DNA of 64,000 nt from JAKAFX01 sp049965715. Lineage in GTDB: Archaea; Thermoplasmatota; Thermoplasmata; Thermoplasmatales; Thermoplasmataceae. The stretch covers positions 62,001 to 126,000 of the forward strand of contig JBMFWA010000002.1 in the NCBI GenBank assembly GCA_049965715.1. Reading direction: 5' to 3'. This document shows, piece by piece, positions 8,039-16,790 of the stretch; positions within the stretch are counted from its first letter, which is position 1, and every line of letters starts with the position of its first letter. Below the pieces are notes generated by a model, which saw only the letters and a list, made by a program, of their open reading frames with translations, did not search any database and was not told the origin of the DNA. A program made the position numbers and the translations under genes.

Positions 8039-11000
8039 TTCAAGTCACCAAGAACCAATCTCATCATAACACCCATTGTAGAAAGCTCGTCTCTCATCAG
8101 CTTGAATGCATAACTCGTCTCGACTGGATGAATATTGCCCGTGTTGCCACAGACAGGACATCTCAGCGTGCCCTTTCTCCTGTCATATATGGCAAGATGC
8201 CCGCAGTCGGGATTTCCACACACATACAGGACGGTGCCATCACTCTGATCCAGAAGTCTGTCTTTTATCACCATTGCCGCCCCATGGGCGATAAGGGTAT
8301 CCCTCTCCATCTCCCCAAACCTGAGACCTCCCTGTCTCGATCTACCCTCCGTAGGCTGTCTGGTGAGTATCTGCACTGGACCTCTGGACCTGGCATGGAA
8401 TTTGCCCGCAACCATGTGGTGCAGTTTCTGGTAATATATCACACCGGTGAATATGTCTGCCTTGTACTTCGTTCCAAGTATGCCGTCATACATTATCTCC
8501 GTGGACGATTTTCTGAAGCCGTATTTTTCAAGCTGCTGCCTTAGGCTCTCCTCTGGTTCACCGCTGAATATTGTACCATCAATGATCTCTCCCTTCATTG
8601 ATGCGACCTTTCCACCAATCATTTCAAGAATATGGCCTACTGTCATTCTGGAAGGGACTGCATGAGGGTTGAAAACTATATCCGGAATAATTCCGTCCTC
8701 AGTGAACGGGAGATCTTCCTGTGGCACCACAACTCCGATAACACCCTTCTGACCGTGTCTTGAGGCGAATTTGTCGCCAATTTCAGGTGTTCTGTCACTC
8801 CTTACCTTTATCTTCACAACCCTGCTGTTGCTTTCAGAGACGGTGAGAATAACATTGTCAACAAATCCTTTCTCGTTTGGTCTGATTGTGATGGATGATT
8901 CCCTTCTTCTCTGTGGCCCAAGCTTGTCTCCACCCTCTTCAAGAAATCTCGGGGGAGAGGTTTTGCCAACCAGGACATCTGAACCTTCGACATATGATTC
9001 AGGGAATATTATACCGTTCTCATCGAGATTCTTGTAAAATTCCTCCGCCCTTGCACCAAGAACGTCATGGGTCGGAATCTCGAAACGATCCTCCTGCCCG
9101 CCAGGGTATCTTCTTTCCTCGGCAGTATATGTTCTGAAGAATGAACTCCTCCCAATCCCCCTTTCGATGGCAGCCTTGTTGAAGACAATGGCATCCTGAA
9201 TGTTGTATCCCTGGTAAGACAGTACGGCGACAACAAAGTTCTGTCCTGCAGGCTTTTTCTGATAATTCACATAATCCATGATGCGTGTCTTGACTAGCGG
9301 GATCTGCGGATAGTGAAGCACATGGCTTCTGGTATCGCTCCTTATCCTGAAGTTGGTGGCTGCAAGACCAATGGACTGTTTCGTCATTGCCGCTGCCATG
9401 GTGATCCTTGGCGATGAGTTATGCTCTGGATAAGGAATCATGGATGCCACGACTCCGAGAATGAGCGCTGGATCAATTTCAAGATGTGTGTGTTCCGCAG
9501 TTAGAAGACTCCTTGCCTTCAGGAGGCCGTTGCACGAAAGGCATCTGAGTTCAAATTCCTCTGGAACCTGCCCTGTCACCTTTCCCGGGTCCTCCCATTT
9601 AACCATGCTTCTGTAAAGATAGTTGTGGCAGTGCGGGCACCTGTCCGGAAGCTCATATGCATAGACTGCAACGTAGAGATTCTCTTCCTCCTCAGCGTCT
9701 ATCCATTCGATGACGCCCATCTTCAGCAGATCCTGAATTGTGTAGTCTCCGTTACCAACCTTTTTCAGTATTTTCGAATCAATGAGTGTGTTCCCGTTGT
9801 TGAGAACCAGCAACAGCCTCCTGAGCCTGCCCCTGTCACAGTTGATCACGACTTCGCTGGTCTTGGAGTCATATTTTATGTTCACCTCATGTGATATTTC
9901 CCCATTCCGTCTTTTTGATCTTATCTGATTGGTCAGTTCCACTGGATTGTCATGGTATCCAACAAGGTCACCATTCAGGTAAACCCTGCCTGCATCCGGT
10001 CTCTCTTCTCTGATTTCACCTACACCGAGGTCAGTCAGTACCTGCATAACATCAGAAGGATCTATACCTTCCGTAACATTTATCATGAGTGCGGCATTCT
10101 TAACCAGTCCGCAGTTCTGTCCCTCGGGAGTTTCATTGGGGCAGATCCGCCCCCACTGTGTGGGGTGAAGGTCTCTCGCCTCAAAGTGTGGCTGGGATCT
10201 TGTCAGAGGCGATATTATTCTCCTCAGATGGCTCATTGTACTGACGTTGGATACTCTGTCTAGCAACTGGGAAATTCCAGTTCTGCCGCCAGTCCAGTTA
10301 CCTGTTGCCATTGCGTGGAGCATTTTCTGTGTGAGCAGGTCCTGCCTTACAGCAGGTTTAAGCCTGATTCCCTTCTTTCTGTTATACGTTCTTTCCAGCT
10401 GGTACTTGAGGTCTTTCATGACCGCCTGGAAAGCTCCTCTGAAAAGTTCATCCAGCAGATCACTGGAGAGCTTTATCCTCTTGTTGGAAAGGTGATCTTT
10501 ATCGTCCTCCTTCCTTATTCCAAGACTCAGCTCCAGGAGAGATCTTGCCATTCTTCCAAGATAAATTGCCTTCTTGAGCCTGTCATCGGGAGAGTCCCCG
10601 AGATGGGGAAGAAGCGACTTGTCCAGCATCTGTGAAACTTTCTTCTCCCTGTATTCCTTTGCCTGTCCAGAGGCAAATCTCTTCTCGAGATAAGCAATAC
10701 CATCCTCTGTGGTATTGATACCGTTGGGGGGAAGTATCTTGATATTCTTTGCTTCCTCAATATTTGCGTAAATGATGGGTTCCATCTCCGGAACAGATCT
10801 GATTGCATCGTGAATTTCAACATCTTTCTGCATCCCCAGTGTTCGCATGAGGATGACCAGTGGAATGGTGCCCGCAACGCTTGGAATAGAAACGTTGATT
10901 ATCCCGTCGTTTCCCTTTTCCAGTGAGGTCAGCGCCCTGAAACCTCCCTTCTGGGAGAACACCTTGGCAACCTCAACCTTCGTCTCGTACTTCTCCTCTG

Positions 11001-11640
11001 ATTCTATGAGTATCCTGTTTGGTGCCAGATCCTCAAGTGATACTATAACGCGTTCGGAACCTCCGATTATGAAGTAACCTCCGGGATCGTTGGGGTCTTC
11101 TCCGACATACTGAAGCTTCTCCTCCCTGGTTCCATTGACAGGACCGTTGTTTTTCTCTATATAATTGTCAAGGTTTTCCCCATAGAGGGTGCATATCTTT
11201 GACCGCACCATAACCGGCATGTCGCCAATCTTGATCGTCTCGTAATCTTTCTGGACTCCGTCCTCTATAATTCCAACCTTGAGCATTATGGGTGCCATAT
11301 AGTTGAGGTCCCTTAATCTGGCTTCGTTCGGGGTGATCTGATTCGAAGCACCCGAAGCCTCCTTGATCTCCGGCTTCTCAACCCAGATTGTCGAATCCCC
11401 GACATATTTGCCGTTTTCCTTGACCCTTCCAAAAAGAATTCTTATGTCTCTTCCGCCAGTCTTGGACTTGTCGAGAATCAAAGTTCCGAAATCATCATCG
11501 TCCGTGACCTTGGTCTCATCGACGATCATCTGCATTATATTGTTGGGATTATCCTTGGTTGCCAGAAAATAATTCATGGGTTCTATCTGATGGTTAACTG
11601 CACCTTCTTTCTTAAAAAACGAATCAATAATCTCCTTCAT
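8035..11640 (-). CDS. rpoB: DNA-directed RNA polymerase subunit B (unsplit)
   Basis: Second-largest RNAP subunit, 1201 residues in one reading frame. Many methanogens and halophiles split this into B'' and B'; the single gene fits Thermoplasmatales and crenarchaea. Landmarks: a fork region at RTGISQLLDRVSN, PTQWGRICPNETPEGQNCGL, GYNIQDAIVFN, EIGDKFASRHGQKG (active-site lysine region), and a C-terminal zinc site CGNPDCGHL ... CPVCG. An internal CPHC ... CLSC zinc site lies near residues 670-710. It overlaps rpoH and rpoA1 by 4 bases. Confidence 0.98.
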   Translation of the reverse strand: MKEIIDSFFKKEGAVNHQIEPMNYFLATKDNPNNIMQMIVDETKVTDDDDFGTLILDKSKTGGRDIRILFGRVKENGKYVGDSTIWVEKPEIKEASGASNQITPNEARLRDLNYMAPIMLKVGIIEDGVQKDYETIKIGDMPVMVRSKICTLYGENLDNYIEKNNGPVNGTREEKLQYVGEDPNDPGGYFIIGGSERVIVSLEDLAPNRILIESEEKYETKVEVAKVFSQKGGFRALTSLEKGNDGIINVSIPSVAGTIPLVILMRTLGMQKDVEIHDAIRSVPEMEPIIYANIEEAKNIKILPPNGINTTEDGIAYLEKRFASGQAKEYREKKVSQMLDKSLLPHLGDSPDDRLKKAIYLGRMARSLLELSLGIRKEDDKDHLSNKRIKLSSDLLDELFRGAFQAVMKDLKYQLERTYNRKKGIRLKPAVRQDLLTQKMLHAMATGNWTGGRTGISQLLDRVSNVSTMSHLRRIISPLTRSQPHFEARDLHPTQWGRICPNETPEGQNCGLVKNAALMINVTEGIDPSDVMQVLTDLGVGEIREERPDAGRVYLNGDLVGYHDNPVELTNQIRSKRRNGEISHEVNIKYDSKTSEVVINCDRGRLRRLLLVLNNGNTLIDSKILKKVGNGDYTIQDLLKMGVIEWIDAEEEENLYVAVYAYELPDRCPHCHNYLYRSMVKWEDPGKVTGQVPEEFELRCLSCNGLLKARSLLTAEHTHLEIDPALILGVVASMIPYPEHNSSPRITMAAAMTKQSIGLAATNFRIRSDTRSHVLHYPQIPLVKTRIMDYVNYQKKPAGQNFVVAVLSYQGYNIQDAIVFNKAAIERGIGRSSFFRTYTAEERRYPGGQEDRFEIPTHDVLGARAEEFYKNLDENGIIFPESYVEGSDVLVGKTSPPRFLEEGGDKLGPQRRRESSITIRPNEKGFVDNVILTVSESNSRVVKIKVRSDRTPEIGDKFASRHGQKGVIGVVVPQEDLPFTEDGIIPDIVFNPHAVPSRMTVGHILEMIGGKVASMKGEIIDGTIFSGEPEESLRQQLEKYGFRKSSTEIMYDGILGTKYKADIFTGVIYYQKLHHMVAGKFHARSRGPVQILTRQPTEGRSRQGGLRFGEMERDTLIAHGAAMVIKDRLLDQSDGTVLYVCGNPDCGHLAIYDRRKGTLRCPVCGNTGNIHPVETSYAFKLMRDELSTMGVMMRLVLGDLK

Positions 11641-11900
11641 TTAAAGACACCACTTTCCACTACCCTATAGTATGTAGATGTTCCAGCAGTGGGACTCTTC
11701 CTGATAATCTTGATTATAGTACCCTCTTCAATCTGACCATTAATTTCTTCAAGAGCCTTAATTGCTGGGTCGCTTCTATTAATTCTAGGAAGCAAGTCCT
11801 TCGATATTCCCAATTGCTTTAAAAGGGTTTCCTCTTCCTTCTTTGCCACTATATAATGTTCTGGTACCATTTCGTGTTTAAGCACGTTAACTCTCGCCAT
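11637..11900 (-). CDS. rpoH: DNA-directed RNA polymerase subunit H (Rpb5 C-terminal domain)
   Basis: Small RNAP subunit equal to the C-terminal domain of eukaryotic Rpb5; it sits at the DNA entry jaw. The family signature is VLKHEMVPEHYIV, followed by LLKQLGIS and LPRINRSDPA. Two ATGs are possible (11904-11906 and 11898-11900). A GGTGA Shine-Dalgarno-like stretch lies 6 bases before the inner one, so MARVN is preferred (87 residues). It is the first protein gene of the RNAP operon and lies just after tRNA-Lys. It overlaps rpoB by 4 bases. Confidence 0.95.
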   Translation of the reverse strand: MARVNVLKHEMVPEHYIVAKKEEETLLKQLGISKDLLPRINRSDPAIKALEEINGQIEEGTIIKIIRKSPTAGTSTYYRVVESGVFK

Positions 11901-11918
11901 CGTCATTCACCGCCTATG

Positions 11919-11992
11919 CGGGCCCGGAGGGGTTCGAACCCTCGACCACCTGGTTAAAAGCCAGATGCTCTACCTAGCTGAGCTACGGGCCC
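11919..11992 (-). tRNA. tRNA-Lys (TTT)
   Basis: A 74-nt minus-strand cloverleaf. The acceptor stem GGGCCCG pairs with CGGGCCC, followed by discriminator G. The D arm contains TAGCTCAGC. The anticodon loop is CTTTTAA (anticodon TTT) and the T arm is GAGGGTTCGAACCCCTC. No intron and no encoded CCA. It lies only about 18 bases upstream of the rpoH start on the same strand, so it probably heads the RNAP transcript. Confidence 0.96.
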
Positions 11993-12026
11993 ATATGTTC
12001 AAAGGCAATTCGTATATGTCCTCAGG

Positions 12027-12036
12027 ATATAAATAT
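12027..12036 (-). promoter_or_regulatory. TATA box for tRNA-Lys and the RNAP operon
   Basis: On the minus strand ATATTTATAT lies 35-44 bases upstream of the mature tRNA-Lys 5' end. This is suitable for a promoter producing a short tRNA leader. There is no other good TATA element between it and rpoH, so the RNAP genes may depend on it. Confidence 0.5.
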
Positions 12037-12134
12037 TCTTAATTTCATTGAGGAAATCTGGTGTCTTTCGATAATAAAAATATGTGCCTTATATCAGCCA
12101 TACTTCCAATCGGTAAATGACCGGGGAAATATTC

Positions 12135-12202
12135 ACAGGGCTCTCAGACTGATGACTGCAGAAGAACGTGACAATTTTTCAGACAATATCAGTTAGCCCT
12201 GT
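12135..12202. other. Two-block inverted repeat upstream of mtnA
   Basis: ACAGGGCT (12135-12142) pairs with AGCCCTGT (12195-12202), and ACTGAT (12148-12153) pairs with ATCAGT (12188-12193). Together they could form a stem of 8 + 6 bp with an uneven internal loop and a 34-base apical loop. It lies upstream of the mtnA TATA box, so it is not in the mtnA leader. It could be a binding region, a small RNA or chance. The rest of 11993-12258 shows only the two promoters. Confidence 0.3.
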
Positions 12203-12221
12203 CTGTAAACGTGAATTTCCG

Positions 12222-12253
12222 GTATATTTTATATTCCCTGGTATGATCTGGAG
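12222..12253 (+). promoter_or_regulatory. mtnA promoter and ribosome-binding site
   Basis: A TATA-like stretch, TATATTTTATATT, lies at about 12223-12235. GGAG at 12250-12253 is five bases before the ATG at 12259. The spacing of TATA box to start (about 25-35 bases) allows only a short leader. Confidence 0.55.
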
Positions 12254-12258
12254 AAATC

Positions 12259-13281
12259 ATGAAAATCACCGTGGACGGCCAGGTTAGAAATTTGCAGGCG
12301 GTTTGGTTTGAGAATAATTCGGTCAGGATGATTGATCAGAGGAAACTTCCTGAAAACGTGGAGATATTTGACGCCAGAAATTCCAGAGACATTGCGTTCG
12401 CAATAAAGGAGATGGTTGTCAGGGGAGCTCCTGCTATCGGGGTTGCTGCAGCATATGGACTGGCTATGGCTAAGGAAAATGGCGAAGTAATGGAAGATGC
12501 AGTGAACTTGATTAGGGATACAAGACCGACTGCATATGATCTGTTCAAGGCAATAAAGTACATGACTGCGAACAAGTATGCGATGTCTTCAGCCAGGCGT
12601 TATGCCACCGAATTGTCGGGAAGATGCAAAAAGATCGGCGATTACGGGAACTCCTTGATACCACAAGATTCCAGAATCCTCACACACTGCAATGCTGGAG
12701 CACTCGCAGTCCTTGACTGGGGAACTGCTCTCGCACCCATGAGGATAGCCAAGATTAATAGAAAGAATATATTCGTTTATGTGGATGAAACCAGACCGAG
12801 ACTGCAGGGGGCAAGGCTCACTGCCTGGGAACTTCTCCAGGAGAATATAGATCACGCAATCATTGCCGACAATGCTGCCGGTTATTATATGCACAGAGGG
12901 GAGGTCGATCTCGCCATAGTGGGGGCAGACAGGATAGCAAGCAACGGTGATTTTGCCAACAAGATAGGCACCTATGAGAAGGCCGTCCTTGCAAAGGAGA
13001 ACAACGTTCCTTTTTACGTTGCGGCGCCGGGAAGCACGTTCGATTTTTCCATGAAGAGCGGAGATGAGATTGTTGTCGAGCAGAGGGGTGAGGAAGAGGT
13101 CAAGAAGATTGGGGAAACAAACATAGGCCCGAAAGAAAGCCATGCAAAGAACCCAGCTTTCGACGTGACTCCTGCAAGGTATGTGACTGCATTCATCACG
13201 GAATATGGAATTTTCAGACCAGAAGAACTGGGTAGCCTGAAAGCTCTGATGGACAAGGACCTATTCATGAGGGAGCCCTAA
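12259..13281 (+). CDS. mtnA: S-methyl-5-thioribose-1-phosphate isomerase (aIF2B-like family)
   Basis: Isomerises methylthioribose-1-phosphate to methylthioribulose-1-phosphate in methionine salvage. The protein has 340 residues. Key segments: VVRGAPAIGVAAAYG near residue 53; THCNAG near residue 141, whose cysteine is catalytic; DETRPRLQGARLTAWEL near residue 174; and GADRIASNGD near residue 221, whose aspartate is catalytic. The family also includes eIF2B-related proteins and ribose-1,5-bisphosphate isomerase, but RGAPAIG plus the Cys/Asp pair favours MtnA. No other methionine-salvage gene is adjacent. It converges on trpS with a 4-base overlap. Confidence 0.85.
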   Translation: MKITVDGQVRNLQAVWFENNSVRMIDQRKLPENVEIFDARNSRDIAFAIKEMVVRGAPAIGVAAAYGLAMAKENGEVMEDAVNLIRDTRPTAYDLFKAIKYMTANKYAMSSARRYATELSGRCKKIGDYGNSLIPQDSRILTHCNAGALAVLDWGTALAPMRIAKINRKNIFVYVDETRPRLQGARLTAWELLQENIDHAIIADNAAGYYMHRGEVDLAIVGADRIASNGDFANKIGTYEKAVLAKENNVPFYVAAPGSTFDFSMKSGDEIVVEQRGEEEVKKIGETNIGPKESHAKNPAFDVTPARYVTAFITEYGIFRPEELGSLKALMDKDLFMREP

Positions 13282-14426
13282 TCCTGCTCAAAAACTCCTG
13301 ATTCTTCCACTATTTTATCAATATCAGTATGGTCATTCAGCAGAAGAATTCTCTTGAGGTCCTCAGGCCTGGTTTTCGAATAATTATGCTGGAACGTGCG
13401 CAGTCTCTCTCTGGCTTTCTCCACAAGCATATTCTTCATCTCCCCGCTGAGTAACTTCCCTGATCTGTATTCCTCCTCTATCCTGCCGGACTCTGATGGA
13501 GTGAGGAAATAACTCCTGAGGTATATGAATGGCACATCCACTTCAGGGTTACCTCCGATGCGCCTGTGCTCCTCTATGGATGCCTGACCGCCACTGAAGG
13601 CGTTCATAATCTTCTTTCTGATGATCTTCTCGTCATCCAGAAGAAATATTGCATTATCCTTTGACTTTGACATCTTCTTCCCGTCTATTCCCGGAAGGAA
13701 TCTTGAATGAATTACAGCAGGTTTTCTGTAACCGTACAGTTCTGCGATATCCCTGCATATACGTATGTGCGGATCCTCGTCAGGACCGATCGGCACCAGC
13801 ACATTTTTAATTCCAAAGTGGTTCGGGAGCAGAATGTGCGCCGACTGGACGGCAGGATAGAAGTGCATGCCGATGTTTTTATCGGAAGCATAACCATAGC
13901 TTGCTTTGACGGTTGAAAGTGTGACTGACCTTGAAAGCTGTATGGCAAAATTGTATATATTGGTGTAAAGCTGATCTATTATGATTCTGGTCTTCCTTGT
14001 GTCGAAACCCAGGGCTAACATGCTCCTGGCAATTATCAGAGATTTTTTCAGGCCTTCTGCCTGTGACTTTATCTTGCCGGAAACATAACTTTCGTCATCC
14101 GAGATGGGAATGAATACGTCTGCCCCATATTTCTGCTGGAACATCAGGTTGGTATCGAAAACTGCCAGATGAGCAAGATGTGGAGAAGAGCTCGCATTGA
14201 ACCCTGATACAATTGCACTCCTTTCACCTGAGTTCAACTTACTCATGAATACGTCAAAGTCCCTGTGAGAGACTATAAGACCATTATTGAAAGTATAGAA
14301 ATTAGGTATCCCCTCGATACCAGAAATAGGTTTGGCACCAAAATCTTCAACCAGTTTGTTGTTGTCAGCTTCCAGTGAATTGGAGTCGTACTCGCCGTTT
14401 GAATCCGCAGCAGTTTTCTTTTGCAT
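13278..14426 (-). CDS. trpS: Tryptophan-tRNA ligase
   Basis: Charges tRNA-Trp. The 382-residue protein has the archaeal/eukaryotic type of class I TrpRS. The HIGH-equivalent is SSSPHLAH near residue 101, an unusual form. The GPDEDPHIRICRDIAE segment lies near residue 218. KMSKSKDN near residue 253 is the KMSKS loop. AFSGG ... EEHRRIGGNPEVDVPF is diagnostic of archaeal TrpRS. It is a single gene with about 30 extra N-terminal residues that look unstructured. It is convergent with mtnA and about 40 bases upstream of the phosphatase gene on the same strand. Confidence 0.92.
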   Translation of the reverse strand: MQKKTAADSNGEYDSNSLEADNNKLVEDFGAKPISGIEGIPNFYTFNNGLIVSHRDFDVFMSKLNSGERSAIVSGFNASSSPHLAHLAVFDTNLMFQQKYGADVFIPISDDESYVSGKIKSQAEGLKKSLIIARSMLALGFDTRKTRIIIDQLYTNIYNFAIQLSRSVTLSTVKASYGYASDKNIGMHFYPAVQSAHILLPNHFGIKNVLVPIGPDEDPHIRICRDIAELYGYRKPAVIHSRFLPGIDGKKMSKSKDNAIFLLDDEKIIRKKIMNAFSGGQASIEEHRRIGGNPEVDVPFIYLRSYFLTPSESGRIEEEYRSGKLLSGEMKNMLVEKARERLRTFQHNYSKTRPEDLKRILLLNDHTDIDKIVEESGVFEQD

Positions 14427-14466
14427 AGATTTATGGGTGAATCAGAGGTAGGTTAAAAGTTTTAAG

Positions 14467-15060
14467 TCATAGCGAATACTGGAGCAATCTCAACGTTCCT
14501 GATGATTTCTTCTCCTCTATTGAAGTTATATTCCCGTTGGGAACTATTGGATAAGTATCTTTTCCAGTTATTAGAATGATCATCTGATCTATGACACCAC
14601 CATGGGTCACAATGGCAATATTTCCCTCGTATTTTTGGGTGATCTCAAGGAAAGCTGATGTTGATCTACGAACAAATAGCTCCCACTGCTCAGACCCTTC
14701 TATGTTGTATCTTCCAAGCAGTCCTTTTGTCAGAACGATCTCTGGATGCCTGTGAAGTATCTCTGCCTCTGTCAGACCGGCAAGACCCCCCATCATTCTT
14801 TCCCGCAGTTTTTCATTGTAAATTATTGTCCCTGTGTTAAGATACTCCCCTAGTATTTCTGCGGATTCTTTTGCTCTCAAGGTATCACTGCTCACTATTC
14901 TTTCAATCCTGAATTTCTTCAATTTTTCCGCTGCAGATCTGATCTGCTCTATCCCCTTGATATTCAGGCCAGGTCCGATATGTCCCTGCCATCTTCCCTG
15001 TTGATTCCATTCTGTCTGTCCGTGCCTTATAAGAAAAACTAGCCTTCGAGATGAATCCAT
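14467..15060 (-). CDS. Histidine phosphatase / phosphoglycerate mutase family protein
   Basis: A member of the branch-1 histidine phosphatase superfamily. The catalytic histidine is in LIRHGQTEWN near the N-terminus, and the second active-site histidine is in IVTHGGVID near residue 165. It is roughly 200 residues long, as for cofactor-dependent mutase-like phosphatases (PhoE/GpmB type). The substrate cannot be told from the sequence. An open frame extends to 15147, but that part lies inside the 5S rRNA gene, so the start is taken as ATG at 15058-15060 (MDSSRR), with ATG at 15070-15072 as the alternative. No clear promoter separates it from the 5S gene. Confidence 0.82.
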   Translation of the reverse strand: MDSSRRLVFLIRHGQTEWNQQGRWQGHIGPGLNIKGIEQIRSAAEKLKKFRIERIVSSDTLRAKESAEILGEYLNTGTIIYNEKLRERMMGGLAGLTEAEILHRHPEIVLTKGLLGRYNIEGSEQWELFVRRSTSAFLEITQKYEGNIAIVTHGGVIDQMIILITGKDTYPIVPNGNITSIEEKKSSGTLRLLQYSL

Positions 15061-15072
15061 TTGAATCCCCAT

Positions 15073-15086
15073 CAAAAAAAGAAAAG
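15073..15086 (-). terminator. Oligo-T terminator after 5S rRNA
   Basis: On the minus strand CTTTTCTTTTTTTG starts 2 bases after the end of the 5S helix. Archaeal termination typically occurs in such T-tracts. The phosphatase ATG candidates lie immediately after it. Confidence 0.6.
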
Positions 15087-15087
15087 T

Positions 15088-15208
15088 GGTGACAGCGAAT
15101 TGCACTTCCCATCCCCTCGCGGAAGATAGTACACATACAATACACAATGGCCTTTACCGTCGGGTTCGGAATGAGACCTGGTGTTTCACCATTGTTATGG
15201 CCGTCACC
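15088..15208 (-). rRNA. rrf: 5S ribosomal RNA (solitary)
   Basis: The minus strand holds the 5S signature CATTCCGAACCCGACGG and the preceding GGTGAAACACC. The ends form helix I: GGTGACGG at the 5' end pairs with CTGTCACC at the 3' end (one G-U pair). The length is 121 nt. No 16S or 23S sequence is near; neighbours are a phosphatase gene and IS debris. Unlinked rRNA genes are known in Thermoplasma, so this supports the lineage assignment. Boundaries are set by the helix and may be off by one or two bases. Confidence 0.93.
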
Positions 15209-15226
15209 GGCTGAGTATTGTTGCAT

Positions 15227-15236
15227 GATATTTAAT
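15227..15236 (-). promoter_or_regulatory. Putative TATA box of the 5S gene
   Basis: Minus-strand ATTAAATATC lies 19-28 bases upstream of the mature 5S end, where a TATA box is expected if the precursor starts at or a few bases before the mature end. Confidence 0.45.
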
Positions 15237-15239
15237 CTT

Positions 15240-15640
15240 TCTTTTGGCCGGCATTCTCAATTTTCTGTTGATATATATTGGCAGCATCACTATGAAGGCC
15301 TCAGTATACCCGATCTGATCATTAGCATGTTCTTGAGCAGACAGAGCATTATCGAGAAGTACTTTTCAGATGTGCCTGTTGTCTTTTTCGCCAGGTGTTT
15401 ACCCAAATGGAGGGTTGCTTCTTTCCTTCTGTTCCTTATGAATGAAAAGAATGTAGAGGCGATGTAAGCGTCTCCCGAAATAGGTGATGCGCTTATCACT
15501 GATGAACTAAATCACCTACTTTCATATTTATTGTCGCTTTCCTGGATTCCACATCAGACGGTTTTCAAATCTTCTTTTGGTTGTCATCATTCTGTGAAAA
15601 TATTAATTTATGAGGTCCTTAGCCACATCAGATGTTTTCC
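15240..15640. other. Gene-poor region, no supported gene
   Basis: A 69-codon GTG-started frame on the minus strand (15290-15499) shows no recognisable motif. A plus-strand frame here mostly overlaps the 5S gene. The stretch lies directly downstream of the decayed transposase relic and may be the remains of its C-terminal half, but I cannot align it. Nothing else was seen. Confidence 0.35.
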
Positions 15641-15654
15641 AGACTCAGACTGTT

Positions 15655-16005
15655 TCCAAAGGCGCACCCTGATCCTGTAAAGGCTCACGAAAATACCATA
15701 AAGTGTTCCTCCCGTTTAATTTCACGGGATATCCCGGGAGGTTCATGAGTGAGATGCGATCTTCGATCTTTATTTCCACCCGCGGATCAGAGAGATTGTA
15801 TCACTGCTGCAACGGGAGTGTCTTTACCATGGGTAAGGGGATCATAATTCGGTGTTCCACCCTCATATGTATTCTTCTTATGCATATCATAGAGTATTGG
15901 TCTGGTCCTTTCGAAACCAATGCGATCTGATATGCCTGTTAAATTGCCAACAAGACCTTCAATTTCCTTGAAAAGTCCGCACATTCCTGTATTGTAAAGG
16001 TTCAT
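15655..16005 (-). pseudogene. IS5-family transposase relic (N-terminal part)
   Basis: The minus strand encodes a broken transposase. Reading from 16005 there is RIGFERTRPILYDMHKKNT followed by EGGTPNYDP, the typical N-terminal start of IS5-group transposases (family form: RPxLxDMxxNxTxxGGRPNYDP). A one-base shift then gives MVKTLPLQQ, stop, YNLSDPRVEIKIEDRIS and MNLPGYP...NTLWYFRE. This matches the family pattern LLLQQWYNLSDPxxExxIxDRISFxxFLGxP and TIWxFRE. The stop is TGA where Trp is expected. At least one frameshift and two stops are present, and the DDE catalytic part was not found. Confidence 0.75.
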
Positions 16006-16104
16006 ATCTGTCGATCATGAGGGCATGAAAAAGGGGGATCGGTTAGGTCTTGGAAATCCTCAGCATTCTTCTTCGAATATTTGAGTTTGAAATAATTGTT
16101 GAAT

Positions 16105-16707
16105 CTAGGAAAAATATTTAAGATAAAACCAGCCAGGACCTGTCATGGAATGCAGTTTAATGGCAGGTTGCGCAAAATGAAACGGGCCAAAGAATAAAAC
16201 TGGTGTGATATAAACGTAATATGATCCAGAATAATAATGATTAATTGAGTCGTATTGAGTTATGTTTTGCTGGACCATAAACTGAAGCCACATTACTGTA
16301 CTATTTCCAAATGTTTCATCGGACGTTGTGCAGGATGTCATAGTATAATTTCCCAGTGAAAAACTGGCCTGTGTTACATAATAGGCGATGCCCGTATATG
16401 GTGTTGAGAAAGTCTTGCTAAGGTAAGATATGCCGACATACACATCGGCGCCGTTGCTTGGATCTATTATTATCGGCCCGACTGACCTAAGTTCAAAAGT
16501 TGCCGAAAACCCTTTTCCTGACTCGTTAAACTCCACTGGTGCCAGCGTGTAGTTGTATCCCTGGAGTGTGGTTAGGTTCACGGAGGGTACACTGCCACTC
16601 GGGACATGATTGGCGGGGATAGTAATTACTTCATATGACAGGGTTGAAGAAATGGCAATGGCTACGATTATCGCAACTGTCATGACTCTTTTATCAACTT
16701 TAGGCAA
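16105..16707 (-). CDS. Secreted or membrane-anchored protein of unknown function
   Basis: A 200-residue protein with one hydrophobic N-terminal segment (about residues 8-25, VMTVAIIVAIAISST) following a short basic start, then an outside-type sequence rich in Tyr, Ser, Thr and several N-x-S/T sites. It looks like a signal-anchored surface protein or pilin-like exoprotein. No catalytic motif is visible and I do not recognise the family. The remains of another surface-like protein lie 80 bases upstream on the same strand. Such proteins are common and poorly conserved in Thermoplasmatales. Confidence 0.6.
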   Translation of the reverse strand: MPKVDKRVMTVAIIVAIAISSTLSYEVITIPANHVPSGSVPSVNLTTLQGYNYTLAPVEFNESGKGFSATFELRSVGPIIIDPSNGADVYVGISYLSKTFSTPYTGIAYYVTQASFSLGNYTMTSCTTSDETFGNSTVMWLQFMVQQNITQYDSINHYYSGSYYVYITPVLFFGPFHFAQPAIKLHSMTGPGWFYLKYFS

Positions 16708-16790
16708 GTGCGTTTATTATCCCTCCTGGTAATGACTGCACATAAATTCGAAATATTTTGCTTTTCTGATATGCCAAAAATAAGTTTCCA

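Noticed and set aside
12148..12202. C/D-box small RNA, because TGATGA occurs at 12150-12155
   Set aside because: The base before the C box is not a purine and no CTGA D box follows at a suitable distance.
15147..15467. 106-codon plus-strand frame upstream of the phosphatase gene
   Set aside because: Its beginning lies inside the 5S rRNA gene and the product has no gene-like features.
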